A stretch of DNA of 57,557 bases, from assembly GCF_947038635.1 (NCBI RefSeq), contig NZ_CAMQXC010000003.1, positions 1-57,557 of the forward strand, read 5' to 3'. The DNA is from an uncultured Cetobacterium sp. GTDB taxonomy: Bacteria; Fusobacteriota; Fusobacteriia; Fusobacteriales; Fusobacteriaceae. A model generated the notes under the pieces. The model did no database searches, was not told the DNA's origin, and saw only the letters and a program-made list of their open reading frames with translations. The translations under genes were made by a program, and so were the position numbers. Below, one piece after another: positions 8,626-17,511 of the stretch (within the stretch, counting starts at the first letter, position 1; each line of letters begins with the position of its first letter).

Positions 8626-9132
8626 ATGAATGTTTTATTTCTATTGCTTTTTATGACCACTTCAGCCTTTGCACTCAATATTGGAGTTATCGACTCTGAA
8701 TACATCTTTAGTCAATACAATAAGCGTTTTGAAATGGAAGAAAAACTTGAAAATAAAAGATTAGAGTTAAATTCAGAAATTGAAGGATTAAGACAAAGCT
8801 TATTAGAACAAGAGAAAGTTATTAAATCAAATTCAAAAATTACAGAAGATGATAAAAAAAAATTATTAGATTTAAAAAAACAATTTCAAGAAAAGATTGA
8901 AACTTCTGAACGTGTTTTTCAAGAGGATCAACAAAATTTCATTTATGATATTAAATTTGAAATAGATTCTGTTGCTATTTTAATTGGAAAACAAAAAAAT
9001 TTAGAAATGGTTATTGAAAAAAGTGCTACAATTTATGGTGGTGTTGACTTAACAGAAGATGTTCTTAATTTTTTAAATAATAAAGAATCTTATAAATTAG
9101 ATACAACTAATCTTTTAAAGAAGCAATTGTAA
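8626..9132 (+). CDS. OmpH/Skp-family periplasmic protein
   Basis: The 168-residue product has a signal peptide (MNVLFLLLFMTTSAFA, cleavage after about residue 16). The family start LNIGVIDSEYIFSQYNKRFE follows. A long charged coiled-coil region (about 35-110) then leads into a C-terminal part that packs back. Skp proteins chaperone outer-membrane proteins as trimers in the periplasm, so this gene is evidence for an outer membrane. AAAAAGGAG precedes the start by 8 nt. It is the only plus-strand gene in the first 24 kb, and a rho-independent terminator follows it immediately. Confidence 0.82.
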   Translation: MNVLFLLLFMTTSAFALNIGVIDSEYIFSQYNKRFEMEEKLENKRLELNSEIEGLRQSLLEQEKVIKSNSKITEDDKKKLLDLKKQFQEKIETSERVFQEDQQNFIYDIKFEIDSVAILIGKQKNLEMVIEKSATIYGGVDLTEDVLNFLNNKESYKLDTTNLLKKQL

Positions 9133-9161
9133 AAAGGGACTAAACAGAATTTATCCCTTTT
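9131..9161 (+). terminator. Terminator of the OmpH-like gene
   Basis: The inverted repeat AAAAAGGGA ... TCCCTTTTT has a 14-nt loop and runs into a T-rich tract directly after the stop codon. Confidence 0.7.
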
Positions 9162-9179
9162 TTATTTTACAAAAAATAA

Positions 9180-9201
9180 AAAAAAGCACTTATGTGCTTT
9201 T
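9180..9201 (-). terminator. Terminator of the tRNA-Glu/Val unit
   Basis: On the minus strand AAAAGCAC-ATAA-GTGCTTTTTTTT forms an 8-bp stem, a tetraloop and a T run, 10 nt after the CCA end of tRNA-Val. The A-rich other side makes it usable as a terminator in both directions. Confidence 0.85.
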
Positions 9202-9211
9202 AAAATCTACA

Positions 9212-9287
9212 TGGTGGAAACAACTGGACTTGAACCAGTGACCCCCTGCTTGTAAGGCAGGTGCTCTCCCAACTGAGCTATGCTTCC
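9212..9287 (-). tRNA. tRNA-Val (TAC)
   Basis: This is a complete 76-nt cloverleaf with encoded CCA. The acceptor GGAAGCA pairs with TGTTTCC (one G-T pair). The anticodon loop CTTACAA gives TAC (Val). It lies 3 nt downstream of tRNA-Glu in the same transcript. Confidence 0.97.
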
Positions 9288-9290
9288 AAA

Positions 9291-9365
9291 TGGTACCCCG
9301 TAGGGGAATCGAACCCCTGTTTATAGAGTGAAAATCTATTGTCCTTACCACTGAACGAACGGGGC
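9291..9365 (-). tRNA. tRNA-Glu (TTC)
   Basis: This is a complete 75-nt cloverleaf with encoded CCA. The acceptor GCCCCGT pairs with ACGGGGT. The anticodon stem ATAGA/TCTAT encloses TTTTCAC, giving anticodon TTC (Glu). It is the promoter-proximal tRNA of a Glu-Val unit. Confidence 0.97.
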
Positions 9366-9398
9366 AACTAAACGCTGATGCGTTGTTGCTACATAATA

Positions 9399-9427
9399 AT
9401 AGTACCATTTTTTTCATTCTTTGTCAA
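9399..9427 (-). promoter_or_regulatory. sigma70-type promoter of the tRNA-Glu/Val unit
   Basis: On the minus strand there is a -35 TTGACA (9422-9427), a 17-nt spacer ending in TGG and a -10 TACTAT (9399-9404). This architecture is the same as the tRNA-Gly/Lys promoter at 154-182. Confidence 0.85.
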
Positions 9428-9434
9428 CAGTTTT

Positions 9435-9791
9435 TTATTTTTTTAGTTCTTCCCATTCTTTTTCTTTAAACCCTATTAAAACCTTGTTATTTCCTATAAG
9501 TAAAGGTCTTTTTACTAACATTCCATTAGTTGAGAGGATATCTAAAAGTTCATCTTCATTATTTTGAGCTACTTTCTCCTTTAAATTCATCTCTCTATAC
9601 AAAATACCACTTGTATTAAAAAACTTTTTTATTGGTTGACCACTTAAAGCAATCCATTTTTTTAACTCCTCTTTTGTTGGATTATTTTCAACAATATGTC
9701 TTGGTTCAAATTCTATACCATTTTCTTCTAACCATTTTTTTGCTTTTACACATGTTGAGCACTTAGGATAATTTACAAATAAATATTTCAT
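9435..9791 (-). CDS. ArsC/Spx-family thioredoxin-fold protein
   Basis: The 118-residue protein has a thioredoxin-like fold typical of the ArsC/Spx/YffB family. An N-terminal redox motif CSTC (residues 11-14) follows NYPK, and the substrate-loop KRPLL lies near residue 94. Spx-type members bind RNA polymerase alpha in thiol stress and ArsC-type members reduce arsenate. A CxxC rather than a lone Cys favours the Spx/MgsR branch, but no arsenic genes or other context here decide it. It sits between tRNA-Glu and metK on the same strand, behind a bidirectional terminator. Confidence 0.78.
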   Translation of the reverse strand: MKYLFVNYPKCSTCVKAKKWLEENGIEFEPRHIVENNPTKEELKKWIALSGQPIKKFFNTSGILYREMNLKEKVAQNNEDELLDILSTNGMLVKRPLLIGNNKVLIGFKEKEWEELKK

Positions 9792-9834
9792 AACTCACCT
9801 CTCCTTTTCTTTTTTTATAGCTTAACACTAAAAT

Positions 9835-9866
9835 AAAAAAAAGGGAAGTATATTCTTCCCTTTTTT
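9835..9866 (-). terminator. Terminator of metK
   Basis: On the minus strand AAAAGGGAAG-AATATA-CTTCCCTTTT is followed by a T run, 10 nt after the metK stop codon. Confidence 0.85.
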
Positions 9867-9875
9867 CGTATAGTA

Positions 9876-11030
9876 TTATCTATCTAAATATTTTTTTAAC
9901 TCTTCAGCTTTGTTTACTCTTTCCCAAGGTAAATCCAAATCTGTTCTTCCAATATGTCCAAAAGCTGCTAAATCCTGATAATTAAAGTTTCCACTTCTTA
10001 ACTCTAAATCTCTTTCAATTCCTCTTGGTGTTAAATCAAATACATTTTGAACAGCTTCAGCTAATTTAATTTCATCTACTTTTCCTGTTCCAAATGTTTC
10101 TACTTTTACTGATGTTGGCTCAACTACTCCAATAGCATATGATAATTGAACTTCACATTTATCAGCTAAGTCTGCTGCAACAATATTTTTTGCTACCCAT
10201 CTAGCTGCATATGCGGCTGATCTATCAACCTTTGAAGGGTCTTTTCCAGAGAACGCTCCTCCTCCATGTCTGAAAAATCCACCATAAGTATCAACAATTA
10301 TTTTTCTTCCAGTTAATCCCGTATCTCCGTGTGGTCCTCCAATTACGAATCTTCCAGTTGGATTTATATGATAATTTTTTACTTCTTCTGCATTTAAATT
10401 ATAAGTTTCTAAAACTGGCTTTATTACTAGTTCTTTTACATCTTTATGAATTTGCTCTTGAGTTACATCTGGATTATGTTGAACTGAAACTACAACAGTA
10501 TCCACTCCTACAACTTTTCCATTCTCATCATAAGCTAATGTAACTTGAGATTTTGCATCTGGTCTTGCCCAAACAAGCTCTTTTGATCTTGTTAATCTAG
10601 TTAACTTTACAATTATTTCTCTTGCTAAAACTAATGCTAATGGCATTAATTCTGGAGTTTCTTTTACAGCTCCACCAAACATTATTCCTTGATCTCCTGC
10701 TCCTCCTACATCTACACCCATAGCTATATCTGGAGATTGAGAATGAATTGCATTTAAAACTCCACAATCTGAATCAAATCCCATTCCTTGTCTGTATCCA
10801 ATTTCATCTATTTTATTTCTAACTATATCTTGTATATCAATATAAGTTGTTGTTGTAATCTCTCCTCCTACAACAACTTGTCCTGTTGTACAGAAAACCT
10901 CACAAGCTACTCTTGCTGCTGGATCATTTTTAATACACGCATCTAATACCGCATCTGATATTTGATCTGCTATTTTATCTGGATGTCCTGGTGATACACA
11001 CTCTGAAGTAAAGTAAGTTAAATTTTTCAT
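9876..11030 (-). CDS. metK: S-adenosylmethionine synthetase (methionine adenosyltransferase)
   Basis: The enzyme makes S-adenosylmethionine from methionine and ATP in the cytoplasm. The 384-residue length matches bacterial MetK. Diagnostic motifs are [17 protein letters not shown] near residue 16, GAGDQG (signature hexapeptide) near 111, and [19 protein letters not shown] near 255 (the phosphate-binding glycine loop). The start follows AGGAGGAAATA. A SAM-I riboswitch in its 5' leader makes expression fall when SAM is plentiful. It is monocistronic, bounded by its own promoter and terminator. Confidence 0.97.
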   Translation of the reverse strand: MKNLTYFTSECVSPGHPDKIADQISDAVLDACIKNDPAARVACEVFCTTGQVVVGGEITTTTYIDIQDIVRNKIDEIGYRQGMGFDSDCGVLNAIHSQSPDIAMGVDVGGAGDQGIMFGGAVKETPELMPLALVLAREIIVKLTRLTRSKELVWARPDAKSQVTLAYDENGKVVGVDTVVVSVQHNPDVTQEQIHKDVKELVIKPVLETYNLNAEEVKNYHINPTGRFVIGGPHGDTGLTGRKIIVDTYGGFFRHGGGAFSGKDPSKVDRSAAYAARWVAKNIVAADLADKCEVQLSYAIGVVEPTSVKVETFGTGKVDEIKLAEAVQNVFDLTPRGIERDLELRSGNFNYQDLAAFGHIGRTDLDLPWERVNKAEELKKYLDR

Positions 11031-11061
11031 TATTTCCTCCTAAATATTAATCAAAAGAGAT

Positions 11062-11100
11062 AAAAAAAGCCTTTTATCTCTCCAGAAAGATAAAAGGCTT
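11062..11100 (-). terminator. Intrinsic terminator of the metK SAM riboswitch
   Basis: On the minus strand AGATAAAAGGCTT is absent from the 5' side in free form but AAGCCTTTTATCT ... AGATAAAAGGCTT forms a 13-bp stem followed by a run of seven T (revcomp of 11062-11068). The 5' arm region (11081-11091) can instead pair with 11117-11127, an 11-bp perfect antiterminator helix. Confidence 0.88.
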
Positions 11101-11104
11101 TATG

Positions 11105-11197
11105 CTCTTATTAGTCATCTTTCTGGAATTAGCACCACACCTCTAAGGTAGGTTGCTGAAACGTCATAGGGCCAGTCCCTCAGTCTCTCTTGATGAT
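11105..11197 (-). promoter_or_regulatory. SAM-I (S-box) riboswitch aptamer upstream of metK
   Basis: Read on the minus strand, the conserved S-box elements appear in order. They are CATCAAGAGAGAC, then GAGGGACTGGCCCTATGA, then CAGCAACC, then GGTGTGGTGCTAATTCC. The 3' part of the aptamer (TCCAGAAAGAT, 11117-11127) is exactly complementary to the top of the terminator stem. This gives a standard off-switch: SAM binding holds the aptamer, frees the terminator and stops transcription before metK. Confidence 0.95.
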
Positions 11198-11216
11198 TTT
11201 GTTTTTTTGTAATTAA

Positions 11217-11245
11217 ATTATATATTATTTGTATTATTTAGTCAA
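11217..11245 (-). promoter_or_regulatory. sigma70-type promoter of the metK riboswitch leader
   Basis: On the minus strand there is a -35 TTGACT (11240-11245), a 17-nt spacer and a -10 TATAAT (11217-11222), about 20 nt before the S-box aptamer. It begins 8 nt past the glyS stop codon. Confidence 0.85.
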
Positions 11246-11252
11246 TATTTTT

Positions 11253-13328
11253 TTATTTTTTCTCTTCAATTAACGTTAAGTTAACCATCTTATTAAAAAT
11301 TGTAGCAATATAATTAAGTTGTGATAATCTATTATTTTTTATAATTTCATCTTTGTCCATTACCATTATAGACTCAAAGTATCTATTGATAATATCTTCA
11401 GTTGATAAAAGTACATTTAAGTAACCTATATAGTTTTTAGCAACTAACATCTCTTTTGCATCTCTTGCAACTTCTTGAGATTTATCAAATAGTTCTTTCT
11501 CTATCTCCTCTTTTAAAAGATTAGGATCAACCATAACTCCTTCAAATCCTTTAGAGATATTTCCAACTCTTTTCATTAATGAAACTAAGTTATTGAAGCT
11601 ATCCATTTTTGTAAACTCATCGACAGCTTTTATTCTTAATAAAGTATCTACTAAATTATCAAAGCTCTTATCTACAACTGCAGATACAATATCCTTTGAA
11701 TATCCCATTTCTGTAAATACATTTAATGCTCTTTGTTTAAAGAATTCCATTACTTCATTTAAAACTTCAGCTTTATCTCTTTTTAATACTCCTGCTGCAG
11801 CAAGTGTATCTAGAGCTCTTTCTACTAAAGCCTTTAAAGAAATATTTAAATTTGAATCTAAAACAATATTTACAATACCTAAAGCTGCTCTTCTTAAAGC
11901 AAATGGATCTTTAGAACCACTTGGAATTATTCCAACACCAAAACATCCACAAAGAGTATCTATTCTATCAGATATTCCTGTTATGATTCCTTCCACACCT
12001 TTTGGTAAAAGGTCTCCTTGGTATCTTGGATAATAATGTTCTTCAATTCCTTTTGCTACTAACTCCGACTCTCCCGATTTTAGTGCATAGTCCGCTCCCA
12101 TAAATCCTTGAAGTTTTGTAAACTCCTTTTCTCCAATCATATTAGAAACTAAATCAGCTTTCGCTAATAAAATTGTTCTATCAATTGTTTCTTTTCTAGT
12201 TTCCATTCCAGTAGCTTCTATTAAATAATCTGCTATTTTCTGAGATCTTTCAATTTTGTTATATATAGTTCCTAAATCTTTCTGGAATACAACTTGTTTT
12301 AATTTCTCAACATTTTCTACTAGAGGCTTCTTTAAATCTTCATGATAGAAGAATCTTGCATCAGCAAGTCTTGCAGATAAAACTTTTTCATTTCCTTTTC
12401 TAACTTGCTCAGAATCTTCAATACCATTTCTAATTACAACAAATTTAGGTAAAAGTTTTCCTTCTAAATCTAAAATAGGAAAATATCTTTGGTGAACTTG
12501 CATAGATATAATTAAAACATCTTGAGGAACTTCTAAGAAATCAGAATTAAATGTTCCAACTATTGGATATGGATACTCCACTAAGTTTGCAACCTCTTTT
12601 AATAAATCTTCATCTATTAAAACTTGTTCATTAGAATCTTCACATTTTTCTTTTATAAGTTTCTTAATTAAGTTCTTTCTCTCTTCAACATCTATAATTA
12701 CATTATTTTCTTTTATTTTTTCAAAATATTCATCAATAGTAGAAACTTCAAAATTGCTTCCAAAGAATCTATGTCCTCTTGATGCTCTTCCACTTTTTAT
12801 TCCTTCTATTTCAAAGTTTACTATTTCTCCATCTACTAAAGCTAAAAACCATTGAATTGGTCTAGCAAACTTTAATTTTTTCATTCCCCACTTCATTGAT
12901 TTAGGGAAATTAATCTCTAATACTAATTCTTTTAAAAGATCTGAAAGTAAAGCTTTTGTGCATTCACCTTTTAAAAACTTTCTAACTGCTATATACTCAC
13001 CTTTAGGAGTTTCTATGATTTCTAAATCAGTAGCTTCTACTCCTTGAGATTTAGCAAATCCTAATCCCGCTCTTGAAATCTCTCCATTTTCACCAAAAGC
13101 AACTTGCTTTGCAGGTCCCATATTTAAGATATCTAGGTTTTCTTGAGTTTCTGCTAATCCCTCTACTAAAACAACAAGTCTTCTTGGTGTTCCAAAAGTC
13201 TTTATTTCATCAAATTTTATTCTTTTTTCATTTAACTTACCTTCTAAGTTCTCTTTCATCTCTTTTAGAGTTTGAACAAGGAATCTTGCAGGTAACTCTT
13301 CCATTCCTATTTCAAAAAGTAATCTCAC
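11253..13328 (-). CDS. glyS: Glycyl-tRNA synthetase beta subunit
   Basis: The beta subunit of the bacterial alpha2beta2 GlyRS carries tRNA-binding functions. It has 691 residues, the usual length. The family start LLFEIGMEELPARFL and the central stretch LVEYPYPIVGTF (near 242), followed by VLIISMQVHQRYFP, are diagnostic. A DALR-like anticodon-binding region is at the C-terminus. The start codon is GTG preceded by GGAGGAATAGAAA. It follows glyQ by 25 nt. No terminator is visible before the metK promoter. Confidence 0.96.
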   Translation of the reverse strand: MRLLFEIGMEELPARFLVQTLKEMKENLEGKLNEKRIKFDEIKTFGTPRRLVVLVEGLAETQENLDILNMGPAKQVAFGENGEISRAGLGFAKSQGVEATDLEIIETPKGEYIAVRKFLKGECTKALLSDLLKELVLEINFPKSMKWGMKKLKFARPIQWFLALVDGEIVNFEIEGIKSGRASRGHRFFGSNFEVSTIDEYFEKIKENNVIIDVEERKNLIKKLIKEKCEDSNEQVLIDEDLLKEVANLVEYPYPIVGTFNSDFLEVPQDVLIISMQVHQRYFPILDLEGKLLPKFVVIRNGIEDSEQVRKGNEKVLSARLADARFFYHEDLKKPLVENVEKLKQVVFQKDLGTIYNKIERSQKIADYLIEATGMETRKETIDRTILLAKADLVSNMIGEKEFTKLQGFMGADYALKSGESELVAKGIEEHYYPRYQGDLLPKGVEGIITGISDRIDTLCGCFGVGIIPSGSKDPFALRRAALGIVNIVLDSNLNISLKALVERALDTLAAAGVLKRDKAEVLNEVMEFFKQRALNVFTEMGYSKDIVSAVVDKSFDNLVDTLLRIKAVDEFTKMDSFNNLVSLMKRVGNISKGFEGVMVDPNLLKEEIEKELFDKSQEVARDAKEMLVAKNYIGYLNVLLSTEDIINRYFESIMVMDKDEIIKNNRLSQLNYIATIFNKMVNLTLIEEKK

Positions 13329-13353
13329 TTTCTATTCCTCCTCTTTTTTCCTT

Positions 13354-14226
13354 TTACTTTTTTTTCAGTAAAGGGTATCCTAGTTCTTTTCTATTTTGTA
13401 CAAATACTTCTGCACATCTCTTAGCTAGGTTTCTAACTCTTAAAATATAAGCCATTCTCTCTGTTGTAGAGATTGCTCCTCTTGAGTCTAGAACGTTGAA
13501 TGTGTGAGAACATTTTAAAACATAGTCATATGCTGGCATTACTAAATTCTCGTTTAATGCTCTATCAGCTTCTTTTTCATAATCATCAAACCATCTAAAG
13601 TGGCTTTCTAAATCCGCTACTTCAAATGAGTATTTTGAATTTTCATACTCATACTGATATCTCATATCTCCATATTTAATTCCTGGTGCCCACTCTAAAT
13701 CATACACATTTTCTTTGTTTTGAATATATAGTGCTAATCTTTCTAATCCGTATGTTATTTCAACAGGAACAACTTCTAACTCTAATCCTCCAACTTGTTG
13801 GAAATATGTAAACTGAGTTACTTCCATTCCATCTAGCCATACTTCCCATCCTAATCCCCATGCTCCTAATGTTGGTGACTCCCAATCATCCTCAACAAAA
13901 CGAATATCATGCTTTAAAGGATCTATTCCTAAAACCTTTAGCGATTCTAAATAAAGCTCTTGAATATTATCTGGTGATGGCTTCATTATAACTTGAAATT
14001 GGTGGTGTTGATAAACTCTATTTGGATTTTCTCCATATCTACCATCCTTTGGTCTTCTTGATGGCTCAACATATGCTACGTTCCATGGCTCTGGTCCTAA
14101 AGACATTAAAAATGTATTCGGATTAAATGTTCCAGCTCCTGTTTCTATATCGTATGGATTTCCAATGATACACCCTTTTGAACTCCAATACTGCTGAAGA
14201 GCAAATATCATCTCTTGAAATGTCAT
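13354..14226 (-). CDS. glyQ: Glycyl-tRNA synthetase alpha subunit
   Basis: This class II catalytic subunit activates glycine and charges tRNA-Gly. The 290-residue length is standard. Recognisable stretches are [10 protein letters not shown] near residue 10, [11 protein letters not shown] near 31, and [19 protein letters not shown] near 52 (motif 2 region); also [32 protein letters not shown] precedes the ATG. It is placed lspA-glyQ-glyS with 11- and 25-nt gaps, so the subunits are made from one message. There is no T-box leader, because the gap is too short. Confidence 0.97.
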   Translation of the reverse strand: MTFQEMIFALQQYWSSKGCIIGNPYDIETGAGTFNPNTFLMSLGPEPWNVAYVEPSRRPKDGRYGENPNRVYQHHQFQVIMKPSPDNIQELYLESLKVLGIDPLKHDIRFVEDDWESPTLGAWGLGWEVWLDGMEVTQFTYFQQVGGLELEVVPVEITYGLERLALYIQNKENVYDLEWAPGIKYGDMRYQYEYENSKYSFEVADLESHFRWFDDYEKEADRALNENLVMPAYDYVLKCSHTFNVLDSRGAISTTERMAYILRVRNLAKRCAEVFVQNRKELGYPLLKKK

Positions 14227-14237
14227 TTCACTTCCTC

Positions 14238-14696
14238 CTAATCTTTCTTTTTCCTTTTACTATCTAGTAAGCTATCTATTATTATTAAAATAACTCCTAC
14301 ATTTATCCAAACATCAGCTAAATTAAATACAAATACCCATATACCTCTAAAGTCAATCATATCAATAACAAATCCTCTATAGATTCTATCTATGATATTT
14401 CCAATTGCTCCACCTAAAATAAATGAGTATCCTAATTTCTCAATAACTGAAAATTTCTTTCTATTTTTAAAAAAGTAAAAACCTAATCCAAATATCACTA
14501 TAATTGTTAAAATAGAGATTATATCAAGTTTTCCCTGAAACATTCCAAAAGCTATACCTCTATTTTTTACATAAGTTAGATGGAAAAACTCTCCCAAAAT
14601 TGGGAAAGTTTCTCCTTCTACTAACCAAGTGTCTATTTCATATTTGGATATTTGATCTAAGAATACTAATAAAAATATTATCCCTATATATAACAC
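14238..14696 (-). CDS. lspA: Lipoprotein signal peptidase (signal peptidase II)
   Basis: This inner-membrane aspartyl protease removes signal peptides from prolipoproteins after diacylglyceryl transfer. It has 152 residues and four membrane segments. Conserved motifs are KNRGIAFG (near 44), [14 protein letters not shown] with the first catalytic Asp (near 100), and FNLADVWIN with the second catalytic Asp (near 124). The start is GTG with GAGGTGAGCT upstream. The ileS-lspA order is the common bacterial arrangement. Confidence 0.96.
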   Translation of the reverse strand: MLYIGIIFLLVFLDQISKYEIDTWLVEGETFPILGEFFHLTYVKNRGIAFGMFQGKLDIISILTIIVIFGLGFYFFKNRKKFSVIEKLGYSFILGGAIGNIIDRIYRGFVIDMIDFRGIWVFVFNLADVWINVGVILIIIDSLLDSKRKKKD

Positions 14697-14715
14697 AGCT
14701 CACCTCTTTGAATAA

Positions 14716-17511
14716 TTAATCAACTAGTGCTGATGTACATCTTGGACATACTGTTGGATGCTCTGGATTAGTTCCTAACTCTGTCGAGTATTTCCAACAT
14801 CTTTCACACTTCTCTCCATCTGCATGCTCAACTTTTACGAATAGCGCCTCTTGCTCCTCACCTTTTACAAATGAATCATCTTTTTCATTAGCAATTACTA
14901 ATTGAGAAACAATAAATACCTCTTCTAAAATCTCTTTATTATCCTCTAAGAATTTTGCTAACTCTGCATTATCTGCACTTAAAATAACTTTTGCATCTAA
15001 AGAGTTTCCTATTATTTTATTTTCACCTTGTCTTGCTAACTCTAATGTTTTATTAACATCTTTTCTTAACTTTACAATTTCTTCCCACTTTGTATCTAAC
15101 TCATCATTTAAGTATTGATCATTGTTTACATACCAATCAGTTAATAATACTGATTCAGAATCTTTTAATGATTCTGGTAAAGTTTCCCAAATCTCTTCAG
15201 CTGTAAATGATAATATAGGAGCTACCATTTTAGTTAATGTTACTAAAACTTCTGACATTACTGTCTGTGCAGCTCTTCTTTCCTTAGAATCAGCTTTTTC
15301 AGCATATAATCTATCTTTTATTATATCTAGGTAGAATGCTGACATATCAATTCCTGAGAAATAGTGGATTTCTTGGAATAAGTTATAGAACTCATACTTT
15401 TCATATGATTCTGTTACTACTCTTTTTAATCTTTCTAACTTATTTAATGCCCACTTATCTATTTCCATTAAATCTTCATAAGCTACTGCATCTGTTACCG
15501 GATTAAAATCTGCTGAGTTTCCTAGTATATATCTAGCTGTATTTCTTACTCTTCTATAAGCTTCTGCCATTTGCTTTAAAATATTGTCAGATATTTTTAC
15601 ATCTTCTCTATAATCAACTGATGCACACCATAATCTTAATATATCTGCTCCATAAACTTTAATTATATCTTGAGGTGCTACAACGTTTCCTACAGATTTT
15701 GACATCTTTTTACCTTCTCCATCATTTACAAATCCATGAGTTAATAGCATCTTAAATGGTGCATCTCCTGTTGATCCAACAGATGTTAATAACGATGTTT
15801 GGAACCATCCTCTATGTTGGTCCGATCCTTCTAAATATAAATCAGCTGGTCTATGTAATCCCTCTCTAGTTTCTAAAACAGATCTATGAGATACTCCTGA
15901 ATCAAACCAAACGTCCATTATATTAGTTTCTTTTCTTAATTCTAATCCTTTTAGATTGTATTTAACTAATAACTCTTCTCCAATTAGCTCCTCAGGTGAA
16001 TATTTAACCCAAGCTGCTGATCCCTCTTTTTTAACAAGTTCAATAACTCTATCTAAAATTTCTCTTTCAAATATCTCTTTTCCAGTTACTTCGTTATAGA
16101 ATACAGGAATTGGTACTCCCCATGTTCTTTGTCTTGAGATACACCAGTCAGGTCTTGTCTCTAACATAGAACCTATTCTATTTCTTCCCCACTCTGGAAC
16201 AAATTTAACGTCGTCTAAAGCTTTTAACGCCTTTTCTCTTAAATCTGATCCTTCACATCTTATAAACCACTGCTCTGTTGCTCTAAAGATTACTGGAGTT
16301 TTTGATCTCCAATCATGAGGATAAGAGTGTTCAAACTCTTTATAACTTAATAAATGTCCTGTTTCTGTTAAGTGCTCTGCTATAACTTTATTTGCTTTTT
16401 TATAGAATAATCCAGCAAATTGTCCAGCTTCCTCTGTTAATACTCCTTTATTATTAATTGGAGAAATGATTGGTAATCCGTATCTAACTCCTACAACATA
16501 GTCGTCTTGACCATGTCCAGGTGCAGTATGAACAACTCCTGTTCCAGCTTCAGCAGTTACGTGTGTTCCTAACACTACTTTTCCTGTTCTATCTAAGAAT
16601 GGGTGTTTATATGTTAAGTTTTCTAAGTCAGCTCCTACAAACTCTTTTATTAGCTCCATTTCTTTTATTCCCATGTCGCTAAATGCTTTATCTGCTAAAA
16701 CTTTTGCTAAAATTAGATTTCCTTTTTCTGTTTTATATATTCCGTATTCAAACTCTCCATTTAAAGCAATTCCTGTATTTGCAGGTAAAGTCCATGGAGT
16801 AGTTGTCCAAATAACTAGATATAATGGTTCTGTCATTTCTAACTTGTCCATAATCTCTTTGTTTGCTTCCATTTTTACATAAATAGATGGAGAAACATGA
16901 TTTTTATACTCTATTTCAGCTTCCGCTAAAGCTGTTTCTGTTACTGGTGACCAGTAAATTGGTTTTAACCCTTTAAAAATATATCCATTTTCATAAAGCT
17001 CACCAAATACTTCTAATTGCTTTGCTTCATACTCAGGATTTAAAGTTAAGTATGGTTTATCCCATTCTCCTAAAACTCCTAATCTTTGGAATCCTTCTTT
17101 TTGAATCTCTACCCATTTTTTAGCATACTCTGTACACTTCTCTCTGATTTCAAGAGGTGACATTTCTTTCATTTTTGCACCTAGTTCCTCACTTACCTTT
17201 AATTCTATTGGTAATCCATGAGTATCCCATCCTGGAACGTAAGGCACTGTGTATCCAGATAATCTTTTATACTTTAAAATTATATCTTTTAATATCTTAT
17301 TTAAAGCATGACCTATATGGATTCCACCGTTTGCGTATGGAGGTCCATCGTGAAGTATAAATGTTTTACTTCCCTTTTGTAATCCCTTTTCATAAATTTT
17401 TTCATCTTCCCACTTTTTTAAGATGTTTGGTTCCTTCGTTGGTAAGTTTGCCCTCATTTGGAAACTTGTTTTCGGAAGGTTCAACGTTTTCCCGTAATCT
17501 TTTTCTTCCAT
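14716..17511 (-). CDS. ileS: Isoleucyl-tRNA synthetase
   Basis: This class I synthetase has an editing domain. It is 931 residues long. HIGH-type motif HIGH is in [13 protein letters not shown] (near 60), followed by [12 protein letters not shown]1 editing residues appear in [19 protein letters not shown] is in [11 protein letters not shown] (near 600). The C-terminal zinc finger CERCW ... CPRC is present. The ATG overlaps the stop codon of the sensor kinase-like gene by one base (TAATG), so it has no room for a T-box or its own promoter. The short, complete zinc finger and low divergence suggest the ordinary bacterial (mupirocin-sensitive) type, an inference. Confidence 0.97.
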   Translation of the reverse strand: MEEKDYGKTLNLPKTSFQMRANLPTKEPNILKKWEDEKIYEKGLQKGSKTFILHDGPPYANGGIHIGHALNKILKDIILKYKRLSGYTVPYVPGWDTHGLPIELKVSEELGAKMKEMSPLEIREKCTEYAKKWVEIQKEGFQRLGVLGEWDKPYLTLNPEYEAKQLEVFGELYENGYIFKGLKPIYWSPVTETALAEAEIEYKNHVSPSIYVKMEANKEIMDKLEMTEPLYLVIWTTTPWTLPANTGIALNGEFEYGIYKTEKGNLILAKVLADKAFSDMGIKEMELIKEFVGADLENLTYKHPFLDRTGKVVLGTHVTAEAGTGVVHTAPGHGQDDYVVGVRYGLPIISPINNKGVLTEEAGQFAGLFYKKANKVIAEHLTETGHLLSYKEFEHSYPHDWRSKTPVIFRATEQWFIRCEGSDLREKALKALDDVKFVPEWGRNRIGSMLETRPDWCISRQRTWGVPIPVFYNEVTGKEIFEREILDRVIELVKKEGSAAWVKYSPEELIGEELLVKYNLKGLELRKETNIMDVWFDSGVSHRSVLETREGLHRPADLYLEGSDQHRGWFQTSLLTSVGSTGDAPFKMLLTHGFVNDGEGKKMSKSVGNVVAPQDIIKVYGADILRLWCASVDYREDVKISDNILKQMAEAYRRVRNTARYILGNSADFNPVTDAVAYEDLMEIDKWALNKLERLKRVVTESYEKYEFYNLFQEIHYFSGIDMSAFYLDIIKDRLYAEKADSKERRAAQTVMSEVLVTLTKMVAPILSFTAEEIWETLPESLKDSESVLLTDWYVNNDQYLNDELDTKWEEIVKLRKDVNKTLELARQGENKIIGNSLDAKVILSADNAELAKFLEDNKEILEEVFIVSQLVIANEKDDSFVKGEEQEALFVKVEHADGEKCERCWKYSTELGTNPEHPTVCPRCTSALVD

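Noticed and set aside
9190-9417. A 75-codon minus-strand reading frame
   Set aside because: It runs through tRNA-Val and tRNA-Glu and part of their promoter, so it is a chance frame over RNA genes.
14697-17511. T-box in front of ileS or glyQ
   Set aside because: The ileS start overlaps the upstream stop codon, and glyQ follows lspA by 11 nt, so there is no room for a leader.
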